From contig OZ241842.1 in the NCBI GenBank assembly GCA_965202675.1, positions 434,001 through 498,000 of the forward strand: 64,000 nucleotides of DNA, written 5' to 3'. The translations under genes were made by a program, and so were the position numbers. How positions within the stretch are numbered: the stretch's first letter is position 1; every line of letters starts with the position of its first letter. Below the pieces are notes generated by a model that made no database searches, had not been told where the DNA came from, and was given only the letters and a program-made list of their open reading frames with translations. This DNA is from CATQHD01 sp965202675. GTDB taxonomy: Bacteria > Actinomycetota > Acidimicrobiia > Spongiisociales > Spongiisociaceae. This document shows, one piece after another, positions 28,801 to 36,459 of the stretch.

Positions 28801-31800
28801 ATCACCCTCGGCCACCGCCGGCCCCGACAGCACCACCTGAGAATCATCATCCACAATCGTCAACGTCGCCTCGACCTGGGTAAACCCCGACGGAACGCCC
28901 TCCAGATAATATATGATCGTCTCGTCCCCCTCGGCCACATCATCCCCGCAAGTCCACGTCTTGCCGTAGATGCCGGTATTGCCGCCCACCGTCCCGAAAC
29001 CGGCCCAAGTATTGCCCACCCACATTGTCGTCCTGGCCCACTGCCAAGGCTGCCGCCCGGTGTCGGTCCTCAGATTATCGTAGTAATCGGTGCCTGCGAT
29101 CGCCCCGTTGGTGGTTCCGTCCTTTACCAGCAGCCGCAAATGGTTCTGCCAAATACCACGATTCCAGTTCCCGATGATGCTGGGATAAGTGGAGGTCTCT
29201 CCCTCCAACCTCACCCCCACGCTCTTTCCAAACGGATAAGGCGAATTCTGATTACAGGAACCGGTGTCACCGCCTTCTGTCACCGTCGAGCCGCCCTCTA
29301 TAACCACCGTAACATCCCGATCCGCGTCGGTAACAATCAACACCGCGGCACCCACCACATACCCCGAGGCGGCCCCGTTGAAGAAAACCGTCTCATGCGC
29401 CTCCGTAACCGTATCCGAAACCGGGGTAAAAGTCACATCCGCAGAACCGCTCGCCTGACCGGCCGGGATAGTAACCGTAACCGAAGCAGAAGAAACAGTA
29501 TAATCATCCCCCACAGTCAGAGAACCCCCGCCGACCGACACCGCCACATCCACATCCGAAGCCGGCGCCGACCCCGCCGTCGCCACTATCCGCACCGTCT
29601 GCGCCCCGCCGTCCTCATCCACCGCCGTCAGAGCCGCCGGCGTCGGCGTCGCCGTGTCCGTCAGACTCAACACAATCGCAGACCCGCCCGGATCCTGAAT
29701 ATTCAACGTTGCTCCGGTAACCGTCACCGCGTCCCCGCCCACCGCAGCAACCCCCGTCAACGACACCGTCTCCCCTCCGGACTCCGCCGTGCCGTCGTCC
29801 CGGGCCGTCAGAGTAAAGAAATTGTCCCCCGACACCTCACCCGCCGGGATGACAACCGTCAATTCGTTGCCCGTCAGATCGGTCGTGAAATCATTCAACG
29901 CCCCGATCGTCGCCGTCCCCGACCCCACCGTAACCGTAACCGGCGTATCAACCGTCAAAATCGACGAATCACCTGCGAACTCCGCCGTAACCACAACCTT
30001 ATGCCCCGAAGCGGACTCAGCCACCAATCCCGGCGACACCGACAACACAATATCAGCATCATCATCGACAACCTTCAGCAACCCCTCCGGGTATACCGGC
30101 ATCCCCTCCTTGTCTTCGAAAGTAACCCCGGAAGACGACGGCAGGTCCCCCGACACCCGCAAAAACTCCGGGCCCTCCACCACCGTATCGTCCACCATCA
30201 TCAATCCCGTCAACGTTGCCCGACTGCACGCATTGGCATTACTCGGGTCCGGGCAACTGCTAACCTCACGCGCCCCGATCGTCAAGGGCGAACTGGTCAG
30301 GGAAGTATAAGAAAACTCGGAGCTGCTCAAACGACCCGCCGGTGGATCCGCCGGCGTATCCACCGACAGCCCGCCGACCGTCGTCGCCGACCCGACTACA
30401 GATGAAGCCGCCCGCATACGAGCAGACAAAACCACACTATGCGGCCCCGCGTCGTCCTCATCCACCGAAACCGTCCCCCAAACCAAATCAACCTGCACAT
30501 CATCATCCACCAGCTTCACCGTCGCCGGCGCCACCGTAAACCCCTCAGGAGCACCCAACCCGATCATCAAGGTTTCATCCGGCTCCGCAGTATTATCAAC
30601 CCTGGACAAAACAGGTATAATTTCATCGAATGCCGCGATCGCGGACCCCTGTGAAAAGGTAACCCGTTTCCCCAGGGTGGGACTATAGGCGAACCAGTCA
30701 GTGGTGCCAGCGGTCCCGTCTGTAATCCTGATAGGGATACTCGACAATGCCCCGCCGCTGTAGGTAGACGACGAAGCCCCCTGTAAAACAGCTGTAACCC
30801 TGGTTCGCAACGCCGCCCTTGATTGTGGACATTGCCACTGACAATTCCCATCCACTTGACCCTGCGCAGGATCTTCTAGCTCGTTCATAACCGGATTGCT
30901 CAAAACAACCTCAATAGTGCGGTCGGCGTCGGTGATCTCCAACTCCGCCGCTTCCACAACAAACCCGGCAACCGTAGAAGAACCCGAAAACACAATAGTC
31001 TCGTGATCCTCGGTAACGAAATCAGGCCGAGGAACAACAACAAAGCCGGCAGACTCGCCGTCAGTCGCCGAAGCAGCAATAGAAAACTCCACAGAAGAAG
31101 CCGCCGTAGTCGTGTAATCATCACCCGACCCCCTGTCGGCCGTACTGTCGGAAGCCCCCGCCACAACCGCAACCGGCACCACAACCGGCGCAGGCGCAGG
31201 CACCGAAGCCGCAACCCGCACCGTCTGGCTCCCGTCGTCCTCACCCACCGCCGTCAACACGTCACCGGAACCGTCCACCAAACCCAGCGTGATCACCCGA
31301 TCATAGATGCTCAACTCCGCCCCGGTAACCGTAACCGCCCTGCCGCCCACATTCGCCGCGCCCGACACCGCCACCTTCTCCGCCGCCGCCGCCTCGTCCA
31401 CGCTGTCCGCCCGCGCCGTCAAACCGAACGACCCCGACCCGCTCGTCGCCCCGGCGGGAATCGACACCGTCAACTGATTAGCCGGACTCGTCAGATCCGT
31501 CCAGAAATCATCCCCCGACGCAGGCGCACTCGGATCAGCCGCCAACACCGCCCCGTCCGCCCCCGCACCCCCCGCAACGGTAACCGTAACCGCAGTAGAA
31601 AACGCCAGATCAGAAGCGGACCCCGCGAAGGATGCCGTAACCCCAACAGTTTGCGAAGCAGTATGCTCCATCACCGCCCCCGGCGACAAAGACAACACAA
31701 TCGCATCATCGTCGTCGAACAACCTCAGACTCACCGGTGTGATATCCTGATACCCGCTCACCGCCCCCGCCTCGAACCGAATGTACTCTTCCCCCTCCAC

Positions 31801-32226
31801 CCGATCATCATCCCCGGGCGTAATCGTAATATCACCCGACGAACCGGTAGTCCCGCTGTTGATCGTCACCGTCACGCTGTCCGACGAAGTCTGATAATCC
31901 CCCCCCCTCTTGAGCGCCGTCCCGCCCGCAGCCCCGACCGTCACCGACACGCTCACCTGCGCGGTGACAGCCGCCGACGCCGTCGCCACCACCCGCACCG
32001 TCTGCGCCCCGCCCCCCTCGGACACGCCGGTAATCGGCGCCGGCGTGGGCTGCCCATCGGTAAAACTCAACGTAATAGTCGGCAACGACGACGCCGTAGT
32101 CGCCGTCGTCGTCTGTTGCGCCACCACCCCGCCAAACCCCGGCGCCAACACCGCCGCCGTCAATAACACCACCAACCCGGCCCTGCCAGCCGCGCCCGAC
32201 AGCCTGCCCACAGCCGCTCTACTCAC
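25840..32226 (-). CDS. Giant Calx-beta repeat surface protein with C-terminal SLH domains
   Basis: The secreted protein of about 2,128 aa has a signal peptide (LVVLLTAAVLAPGF), then roughly 14 Calx-beta-like modules. Each carries an acidic hallmark such as VEGEEYIRF, TEDHETIVF, VEGPERLLL or AEGDETIIYY. A run of about 20 glycines leads to three SLH-type modules (for example TLGCSATDPTLFCPSADITRRQM and TRGCSTSPLNYCPDQPVTRAQM). Calx-beta modules bind Ca2+ and build long adhesin-like stalks; SLH modules anchor to the cell wall. I chose GTG 32226 because GGGAGG lies 5 nt before it. Its promoter spacer contains 11 consecutive G/C bases. It splits dapA from dapB. Confidence 0.88.
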   Translation of the reverse strand: MSRAAVGRLSGAAGRAGLVVLLTAAVLAPGFGGVVAQQTTTATTASSLPTITLSFTDGQPTPAPITGVSEGGGAQTVRVVATASAAVTAQVSVSVTVGAAGGTALKRGGDYQTSSDSVTVTINSGTTGSSGDITITPGDDDRVEGEEYIRFEAGAVSGYQDITPVSLRLFDDDDAIVLSLSPGAVMEHTASQTVGVTASFAGSASDLAFSTAVTVTVAGGAGADGAVLAADPSAPASGDDFWTDLTSPANQLTVSIPAGATSGSGSFGLTARADSVDEAAAAEKVAVSGAANVGGRAVTVTGAELSIYDRVITLGLVDGSGDVLTAVGEDDGSQTVRVAASVPAPAPVVVPVAVVAGASDSTADRGSGDDYTTTAASSVEFSIAASATDGESAGFVVVPRPDFVTEDHETIVFSGSSTVAGFVVEAAELEITDADRTIEVVLSNPVMNELEDPAQGQVDGNCQWQCPQSRAALRTRVTAVLQGASSSTYSGGALSSIPIRITDGTAGTTDWFAYSPTLGKRVTFSQGSAIAAFDEIIPVLSRVDNTAEPDETLMIGLGAPEGFTVAPATVKLVDDDVQVDLVWGTVSVDEDDAGPHSVVLSARMRAASSVVGSATTVGGLSVDTPADPPAGRLSSSEFSYTSLTSSPLTIGAREVSSCPDPSNANACSRATLTGLMMVDDTVVEGPEFLRVSGDLPSSSGVTFEDKEGMPVYPEGLLKVVDDDADIVLSVSPGLVAESASGHKVVVTAEFAGDSSILTVDTPVTVTVGSGTATIGALNDFTTDLTGNELTVVIPAGEVSGDNFFTLTARDDGTAESGGETVSLTGVAAVGGDAVTVTGATLNIQDPGGSAIVLSLTDTATPTPAALTAVDEDGGAQTVRIVATAGSAPASDVDVAVSVGGGSLTVGDDYTVSSASVTVTIPAGQASGSADVTFTPVSDTVTEAHETVFFNGAASGYVVGAAVLIVTDADRDVTVVIEGGSTVTEGGDTGSCNQNSPYPFGKSVGVRLEGETSTYPSIIGNWNRGIWQNHLRLLVKDGTTNGAIAGTDYYDNLRTDTGRQPWQWARTTMWVGNTWAGFGTVGGNTGIYGKTWTCGDDVAEGDETIIYYLEGVPSGFTQVEATLTIVDDDSQVVLSGPAVAEGDSGAVNITAALPASTSIISSATTVTVSGYAAGEGAGVADGDDFSFTAPGTAPTITIAATAVSGTAAVALSGLTVTDDAVVEGPERLLLEGTSALGDASGSLTINDNDTDIVLSVSPKTVVEGTAETVTVTARFKGTSSVLAAATDVTVTIASGDGTGAATLGSSGDFTTDATGNQVTVTIPAGEVSGSATFTLTAATDANDEDVESGKLTGSASVGGSAVTVTGTTVAIADVDLGVGLTIDADTGTPGVQTSLGEDDGTKTVRVTAALSENAPPGGLLVGLNAVGVGAVVDDGASFETGEDIRVTYPAVPAAPTDHGMAIQIPGGSMSGFNDVVVVLNDDRENESGEALRFEGKDAAAGGKTYKIVAESLVITDDDTAPTAVNLSLQTVDGGGLETVGEGDGTVRVRVRAAFTTEDVLSRRVLIPLTVGLSSDSATAGTDYEEVSELAVAIPALQRSGTVEFDLEVTDDMAPEGAETVTVHAGTLSAFLTGLGLTAVNSDSLTVTDNDLAVSLLDSAGRPISSAREGTSTEVTVRAAYPEGQTGAVPRLVRVTIQGGSAESGTDYRIRDVEVKDLLIPFGQNSVTDRFTLDSTGVYDDNLVEGPETLSVAASAAGFGIPSNVITIVDNDPARINLSVSPRSVRESPTRTQSFTVTAALAGSSVPAGPVAVNATVAGGAASGTGYTSLNPARLTITIPARASRAQATFSARILDDATAGNTKTIRITGTAPGYTVGSTALTITDDGDGSAPPPSGGGGGGGGGGGGGGGGGGGGGAPPPAQQPATPPAPACVGRFCDEDGSVHQANIERIAQWQITLGCSATDPTLFCPSADITRRQMAAFLYRAVSQRWTIQAPARAELSDVGADAWYRTYADWVISVNAFEAPGGVFNPGGVVTRADMAIMMIAAFPHLEAVDEPEGLFQDAQGADPAVIRAIEGMYQTGVTRGCSTSPLNYCPDQPVTRAQMASFFVRAINQAPPATPQTAGDSS

Positions 32227-32288
32227 CGCAACCTCCCGCAAGTACATCCAGCCGAAAATCCGGCGGCACAATGCCGATTTCTTGTTTC

Positions 32289-32317
32289 AATCTACTCCCC
32301 CCCCCCCAATTTGTCAA
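32289..32317 (-). promoter_or_regulatory. Promoter with an 11-nt homopolymer in the spacer
   Basis: TTGACA (32317-32312) and TAGATT (32294-32289) are separated by exactly 17 bp. Eleven of those bases are a pure G run on the transcribed-strand sense (C run at 32297-32307). It lies about 60 bp upstream of the giant surface protein start. Length change of such a tract would shift the box spacing, a known phase-variation mechanism. Confidence 0.7.
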
Positions 32318-32467
32318 GCCGGTGCTCAACAACGGGGCGCTTCGGATGGAGCAGACACCGGCGCGGCCTGCCGCGGCGCCCGGGCTAAAACAGGCAGATT
32401 CCCGGCGGGGGCGGGCTTCGGGCCGGCGGGACGCGCAAGGCGCCGGGCGGCGCCCGGCCCCGTGAAA

Positions 32468-33238
32468 TCAGATGCCGAGGATCGAGTCGAGGCCCACCGT
32501 CAGGGGCTGCGCCAGAGACGACACCGACCGCAGGGCCAGCAGGATGCCGGGGGTGAAGGCGGCGCGGTCGGTGGTGTCGTGGCGGATCGTGAGGTATTCG
32601 CCGGCGGCGCCGAGTATCACCTCCTGGCTGGCGACCAGGCCCCGGGCCCGCACGGAATGAACCGCCACTCCTTCGACCTCGGCGCCCAGCGCGCCCGGGA
32701 CCAGCTCCCTCCCCCTCTGGCGGGGGGCGGCGCCGGCGGCTTTGCGGGCGGTGCCCATGCGGGCGGCCGTGTCGAGCGCCGTCCCGGACGGGGCGTCCGG
32801 CTTGGATTCGCGGTGCATCTCGATGATCTCCGCCGAGGCGAAGCGGGGCGCGGCCAGCTCGGCGAACCGCATCATCAGCGCCGCCCCCGTCGAGAAGTTG
32901 GGGACGACCAGGCAGCGCCGGCCGCTTCCGGCCCATTCCTCCCGGAGGGCGGCCAGGCGCCCGGCGTCGTACCCGGACGAGCCGACCACGACATGGGCCC
33001 CGTAGGATTTCCATCTCCGCACGTTGGCGGGGGCCGCGTCGGGGTTGGTGAACTCGATGATCACCCCGCACCCCGACAGCGCCTCCGGGTCTCCCGAACA
33101 GACGAGGCCCGCCAGCTCCTCCCCCCCGTGGCCGGGTGCGTACAGGCCCCCCGCCTCCAGATCATCGGCGGCCAGGACGGCGGCGAGGGTGAGCCGGCCC
33201 ATCCGGCCGGGCGCCCCGGATATCCCCACCGAAATCAT
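32468..33238 (-). CDS. dapB: 4-hydroxy-tetrahydrodipicolinate reductase
   Basis: The 256-aa protein has the NAD(P)-binding motif GAPGRMGRL, EFTNPDAA, VVVGSSGYDA, the catalytic segment EMHRESKPDAPSGTA and a C-terminal Rossmann completion. It reduces the DapA product in lysine/DAP synthesis. The first histidine of the usual HH pair is present and the second is Arg; the lysine is kept, so activity is expected. Its ATG overlaps the M16 peptidase stop by 4 nt. Genes for the pathway are separated here by the accessory block. Confidence 0.94.
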   Translation of the reverse strand: MISVGISGAPGRMGRLTLAAVLAADDLEAGGLYAPGHGGEELAGLVCSGDPEALSGCGVIIEFTNPDAAPANVRRWKSYGAHVVVGSSGYDAGRLAALREEWAGSGRRCLVVPNFSTGAALMMRFAELAAPRFASAEIIEMHRESKPDAPSGTALDTAARMGTARKAAGAAPRQRGRELVPGALGAEVEGVAVHSVRARGLVASQEVILGAAGEYLTIRHDTTDRAAFTPGILLALRSVSSLAQPLTVGLDSILGI

Positions 33239-34485
33239 TCCAGCCAACCCTCGAAGTCGCTCGATTCGAAGGGCCCCACCGCCCCGATGACCCGGGGGCC
33301 CCCGAGGGCGCGGGCGGCCGCGTCGGCCACCTCGGACCGGGTTATGGCCTCGACGCGGGCCAGCCGCTCGTCGAGGGACAGTTGCGGCAGGCCGAAGAGC
33401 TGGTTGCGCCCCAGGCGGATCATCCGGGCGTTGGTGTCCTCCATGGAGAGGGCCAGGGCGCCCCGCAGGTGCCCTTTGGCCCGTTCCAGCTCCTCGCCGG
33501 TGATCCCGTCCGACATCAGGCCCGCGACCTCCTCGATCAGTATCTCCATGACTTCGTGGACGGTCGCCGGGGTGGTTCCCGCGTACACCCCCCAGACACC
33601 GGTCTCGGCGAACCGCAGGGCGAAGCTCTGCACGGCGTAGGCCAGGCCGCGCTCCTCCCTGATCTTCTGGAACAGGCGCGACGACATCCCGCCGCCCAGG
33701 ATGTGATGCATGACGGCGTCGGCGAACCGCCCGTCGTCGGTCCGGTCGAGCGACTCTCCCCCGTATATCAGATGGATCTGCTCGGTGTCCCGGCGGACCA
33801 CCTCGGCCCGCGATTCCACCCGAGGAGCGCTCCAGTCGTGGCTGTGGTCCTCGGCCTCCCAGCAGCCGAACATCTCCTCCGCCAGGTCGACTATCCGGCT
33901 GTGCTCCACGCTGCCCGCCGCCGCCACCGCCATCGCCCCGGCGCCGTAGCGCCGCCGCCAGTAGCCGCGGATGTCTTCGGGTGTCATTGCGCCGATGGAA
34001 CGGCGGGTGCCGAGCACCGGCAGGCCCAGCGGATGCCCCATGAACACGGTGCGCATGAAGGCCTCCATCGCCGTGTCCGAGGGGTCGTCCTCGTTCATGT
34101 TGATCTCCTCGATCACCACCTGGCGTTCGGAGTCGATCTCATGGGGGCGGAAGGCGGGGCGCTGCAGCATCTCGGCCAACAGCCTGAAGCCGGTGCGGAG
34201 CTCGGCGTCGAGCATCCTCGCCCAGAAACACGTGTACTCCTTCGAGGTGAAAGCGTTGCTCTGGGCGCCGATAGCGTCGAAGGTCTCGGAAATCTCCCGG
34301 GCCGAGATCTGTTCGGTTCCCTTGAAGAGCAGATGCTCGAGGAAGTGGGCGGCCCCAGCCTCGCGGCTGCGCTCGTCCCGGCTGCCCGTGTCCACCCAGC
34401 ACCCGACGGCCGCCGACCGCACCCCGGGGATGGGCTCGGTTACCACCGTTATCCCGGCGGAGGTTTCAGAGACTGTTATCGCCAT
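33235..34485 (-). CDS. M16 family zinc peptidase
   Basis: The 416-aa insulinase-like peptidase has the inverted zinc motif HFLEHLLFKG (HxxEH), the downstream glutamate region EEINMNEDDP, and a second M16 domain with the R/Y region RLFQKIREERGLAYAVQS. M16B members in actinobacteria sit next to dapB and pnp and act in the cytoplasm as processing peptidases. ATG 34485 is preferred over 34503. A TACCAT box lies 9 nt upstream, so a leaderless message is possible. Confidence 0.92.
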   Translation of the reverse strand: MAITVSETSAGITVVTEPIPGVRSAAVGCWVDTGSRDERSREAGAAHFLEHLLFKGTEQISAREISETFDAIGAQSNAFTSKEYTCFWARMLDAELRTGFRLLAEMLQRPAFRPHEIDSERQVVIEEINMNEDDPSDTAMEAFMRTVFMGHPLGLPVLGTRRSIGAMTPEDIRGYWRRRYGAGAMAVAAAGSVEHSRIVDLAEEMFGCWEAEDHSHDWSAPRVESRAEVVRRDTEQIHLIYGGESLDRTDDGRFADAVMHHILGGGMSSRLFQKIREERGLAYAVQSFALRFAETGVWGVYAGTTPATVHEVMEILIEEVAGLMSDGITGEELERAKGHLRGALALSMEDTNARMIRLGRNQLFGLPQLSLDERLARVEAITRSEVADAAARALGGPRVIGAVGPFESSDFEGWLE

Positions 34486-34851
34486 GACGCCCCGATGGTA
34501 CAACCCCGCCGGATCAATATATACGGCGATGATGCCCCCTCCTTTGCCGCCGGGAAGCGCCCCGGCGCAGGCAACTGCTGGACGTTCTGCCCGATGAGCA
34601 CGGGCGGCGGGCGGATGCCCCGTCCGACGAAACGGCGAAGGCCTCCTGTCCGCACACCCTCCTGCCCCCGGCCGCCCGCCGAGAGAAGGCGCCGGCGGCG
34701 GCGTCCGCCGCGTAAGCCCGACCCTTTTCCTGTGAACCCGCCGGTCAAACCCCTACCCCCCCCCCCGACCGGGGCAAGAACGCGAAAAACAGAGGCTTCG
34801 CGAAAACGTGGGGAAAACGGGGGTGTGGCGGGGGTTGGGTCCTTGGTTTGC
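34486..34851. other. Intergenic region with an 11-C tract
   Basis: No gene is supported. It contains a run of 11 Cs (34756-34766) followed by GCAAGAACGCGAAAAA (34774-34789). The latter is the reverse complement of the T-tract end of the dispersed repeats, so this is probably a fragment of that family. Confidence 0.5.
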
Positions 34852-35222
34852 GGTCGGGGCCCGACTGTAATCGGTGACGTGAGAAACAAGCCGATCACGA
34901 GGAGGGCCCCGATGGGCTGGGATGATACAACGATACCGTTGGGGTTGCGGGGGTGCGGGTGATAGCAGTGTTGGAGAACACCCCCACCCGCCTGAAAGCC
35001 GAGGTCCGGTCGGGGTGGCCGGTGTCCCGGCGCCCCCCGTGCGGGCACAAGTGCCGCAGAGTGCATGACACCCGCCCCAAACATCCGGGATCTGGTCACG
35101 GCGGGACGGCAGATGACGCTGATATGGCAGCGCCGGCGGTTCGTGTGCGATAACTGCGGTGCCCGCCGCCTGGAGGAACACCCCGAGTTCGAGGGGAACC
35201 CGACCCGCCGCCTCGCCCGCCT
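34852..35222 (+). mobile_element. ISL3-like transposase remnant (copy 1, frameshifted)
   Basis: The sequence from 34852 matches 46811-47190, starting GGTCGGGGCCCGACTGTAATCGG. It encodes the N-terminal zinc-ribbon of ISL3-family transposases in two frames: GWPVSRRPPCGHKC and VHDTRPK in one, then MTLIWQRRRFVCDNCGA and EEHPEFEG in another, so a frameshift lies near 35090. The rest of the transposase is missing; the reading frame runs straight into repeat copy D. It is a dead fragment. Confidence 0.7.
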
Positions 35223-35232
35223 CAAGACCGCG

Positions 35233-35419
35233 AAAATCCCTGCGCGCCCAAAACGCCCCGGCTCCGCCGGGTTGCCCGCCCCCGCCTCCACCGCCAAACA
35301 TCGGATCATTCGGGCCGCGCAACCCCCGCCCCGGTCCTGGCGCCGACCGAGCCCGAATCCCATGTATGACCGCCGCGCTCTCCAGAACCGGGCGGCGGTG
35401 TTTGCGTTTCAGCATACAC
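35233..35419 (-). ncRNA. Candidate small RNA, repeat copy D (degraded)
   Basis: This minus-strand copy has promoter TTGGGT (35448-35443), a 17-bp spacer and TACTAT (35425-35420). The body is diverged: the large terminator stem is lost, but CCCGGC/GCCGGG remains and the unit still ends GATTTTCGCG (T-tract at 35236-35233). An upstream block shared with copies B and C (TCCTGCGCGGAGG...GCAAGAACTGC) reaches 35530. It abuts the ISL3 remnant. Confidence 0.4.
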
Positions 35420-35536
35420 ATAGTACCGCAAACCTATGACAAACCCAATACCCTAATCCTAAAATGCGAAAAAATTCTTTGCTGTTCTTGCCGTTGCTGC
35501 CGAGGCTCCTGCGCGGAGGCGCAAGAACTGCCCATC

Positions 35537-35542
35537 TAGAAT
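35537..35542 (+). promoter_or_regulatory. -10 box before the rhomboid gene
   Basis: TAGAAT lies 7 nt before ATG 35550. This favours that ATG over the one at 35541, which overlaps the box. Confidence 0.5.
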
Positions 35543-35549
35543 GAGGGCG

Positions 35550-36389
35550 ATGGATTCCACAGGTGATGGAGAGACCGGGTTCGGCGGCCAGACCCGATGC
35601 TATCGGCATCCCGACCGGGCCACCTCGCTGCGGTGCTCCCGGTGCGAACGGCCCATCTGCCCCTTCTGCTCCCACGACTCCCCCGTGGGGCAGCGCTGCC
35701 CGGAGTGCAGCCGGGGCGGGGGCGCCGCCCGGGTCGTTACCGCCCGCAGCCTCTCCTCCAACCGGGCCTCGCCCGCCGTCGTCGTCATCATCGCGCTGTC
35801 GGCGGCCGTCTACCTGATCCAACGCCAGAACTGGCAGTTCAACGAAGACTTTTCCCATTGGACCGCCGCAGTGGAACTGGGAGAGTGGTGGCGGATCTTC
35901 ACCGCCGCCTTCCTGCACTCCCTCGGCTCGGTGCTCCACATCGTGTTCAACATGTACGCCCTCTACCTGTTCGGCCCCGCCCTGGAACGGCAGCTGGGCG
36001 CGGTCTCCTTCGTCGGCCTCTACCTGACCTCGGCCGCCGCCGGCGGCGCCCTGTTCCAGTTCCTGTCCGAGGGCGCGGCGGTGGGGGCGTCGGGGGCCAT
36101 CTTCGGTCTGTTCGGGGCGACGCTGGTCGGGATAATCCCCCTGCGGCACAGTCCCGGGGGCGCCGCCCACCTGCGCCGGCTGCTCGTGCTGCTGGGCATC
36201 AACCTGGCTTTGCCGCTCTTCGCCTCGAGCATCGCCTGGCAAGCCCACCTCGGCGGCCTGGCTGCGGGAATGGCGGTCATGGCCCTCTGGCAGCGCCTCC
36301 CCCAGGGCCCGAACATCCGGCTCCTGCGGGCGCTGACGGTGTACGGCCTGGGCGCGCTGATCATGCTGGCGGTCATCGCCGCCGCCTGA
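35550..36389 (+). CDS. Rhomboid family intramembrane serine protease
   Basis: The 279-aa protein begins with a zinc-ribbon/B-box-like head (CYRHPDR, CSRCERPICPFC, CPEC). Six or so transmembrane helices follow with the rhomboid catalytic features: HIVFNMYALY (oxyanion Asn), VGASGAIFGLFG (nucleophile Ser) and SIAWQAHLGGLAAG (His). It cleaves membrane proteins within the bilayer. Many actinobacteria carry this zinc-headed form. Copy D of the repeat fires away from it. The leaderless -10 box fixes the start at 35550. Confidence 0.92.
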   Translation: MDSTGDGETGFGGQTRCYRHPDRATSLRCSRCERPICPFCSHDSPVGQRCPECSRGGGAARVVTARSLSSNRASPAVVVIIALSAAVYLIQRQNWQFNEDFSHWTAAVELGEWWRIFTAAFLHSLGSVLHIVFNMYALYLFGPALERQLGAVSFVGLYLTSAAAGGALFQFLSEGAAVGASGAIFGLFGATLVGIIPLRHSPGGAAHLRRLLVLLGINLALPLFASSIAWQAHLGGLAAGMAVMALWQRLPQGPNIRLLRALTVYGLGALIMLAVIAAA

Positions 36390-36445
36390 CCGGACGCGGC
36401 GGCGCGGGCGGCCGGCCGCTCCCGGTCCGGCCCCCGGCGCAGGGT

Positions 36446-36451
36446 TAGGAT
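36446..36451 (+). promoter_or_regulatory. -10 box before the VWA gene
   Basis: TAGGAT lies 8 nt before GTG 36460. GGAAGG in the gap is too close to serve easily as a ribosome binding site, so a leaderless start is likely. Confidence 0.45.
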
Positions 36452-36459
36452 GGAAGGTT

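Noticed and set aside
25561..30405. 1,614-codon open frame on plus opposite the Calx-beta gene
   Set aside because: It is a shadow of the minus-strand repeats; the minus frame has a signal peptide, promoter, ribosome binding site and domain repeats.
32468..33238. Catalytically dead DapB
   Set aside because: The His-His pair is His-Arg, but the first His (acid/base) and the Lys are kept, so loss of activity is not supported.
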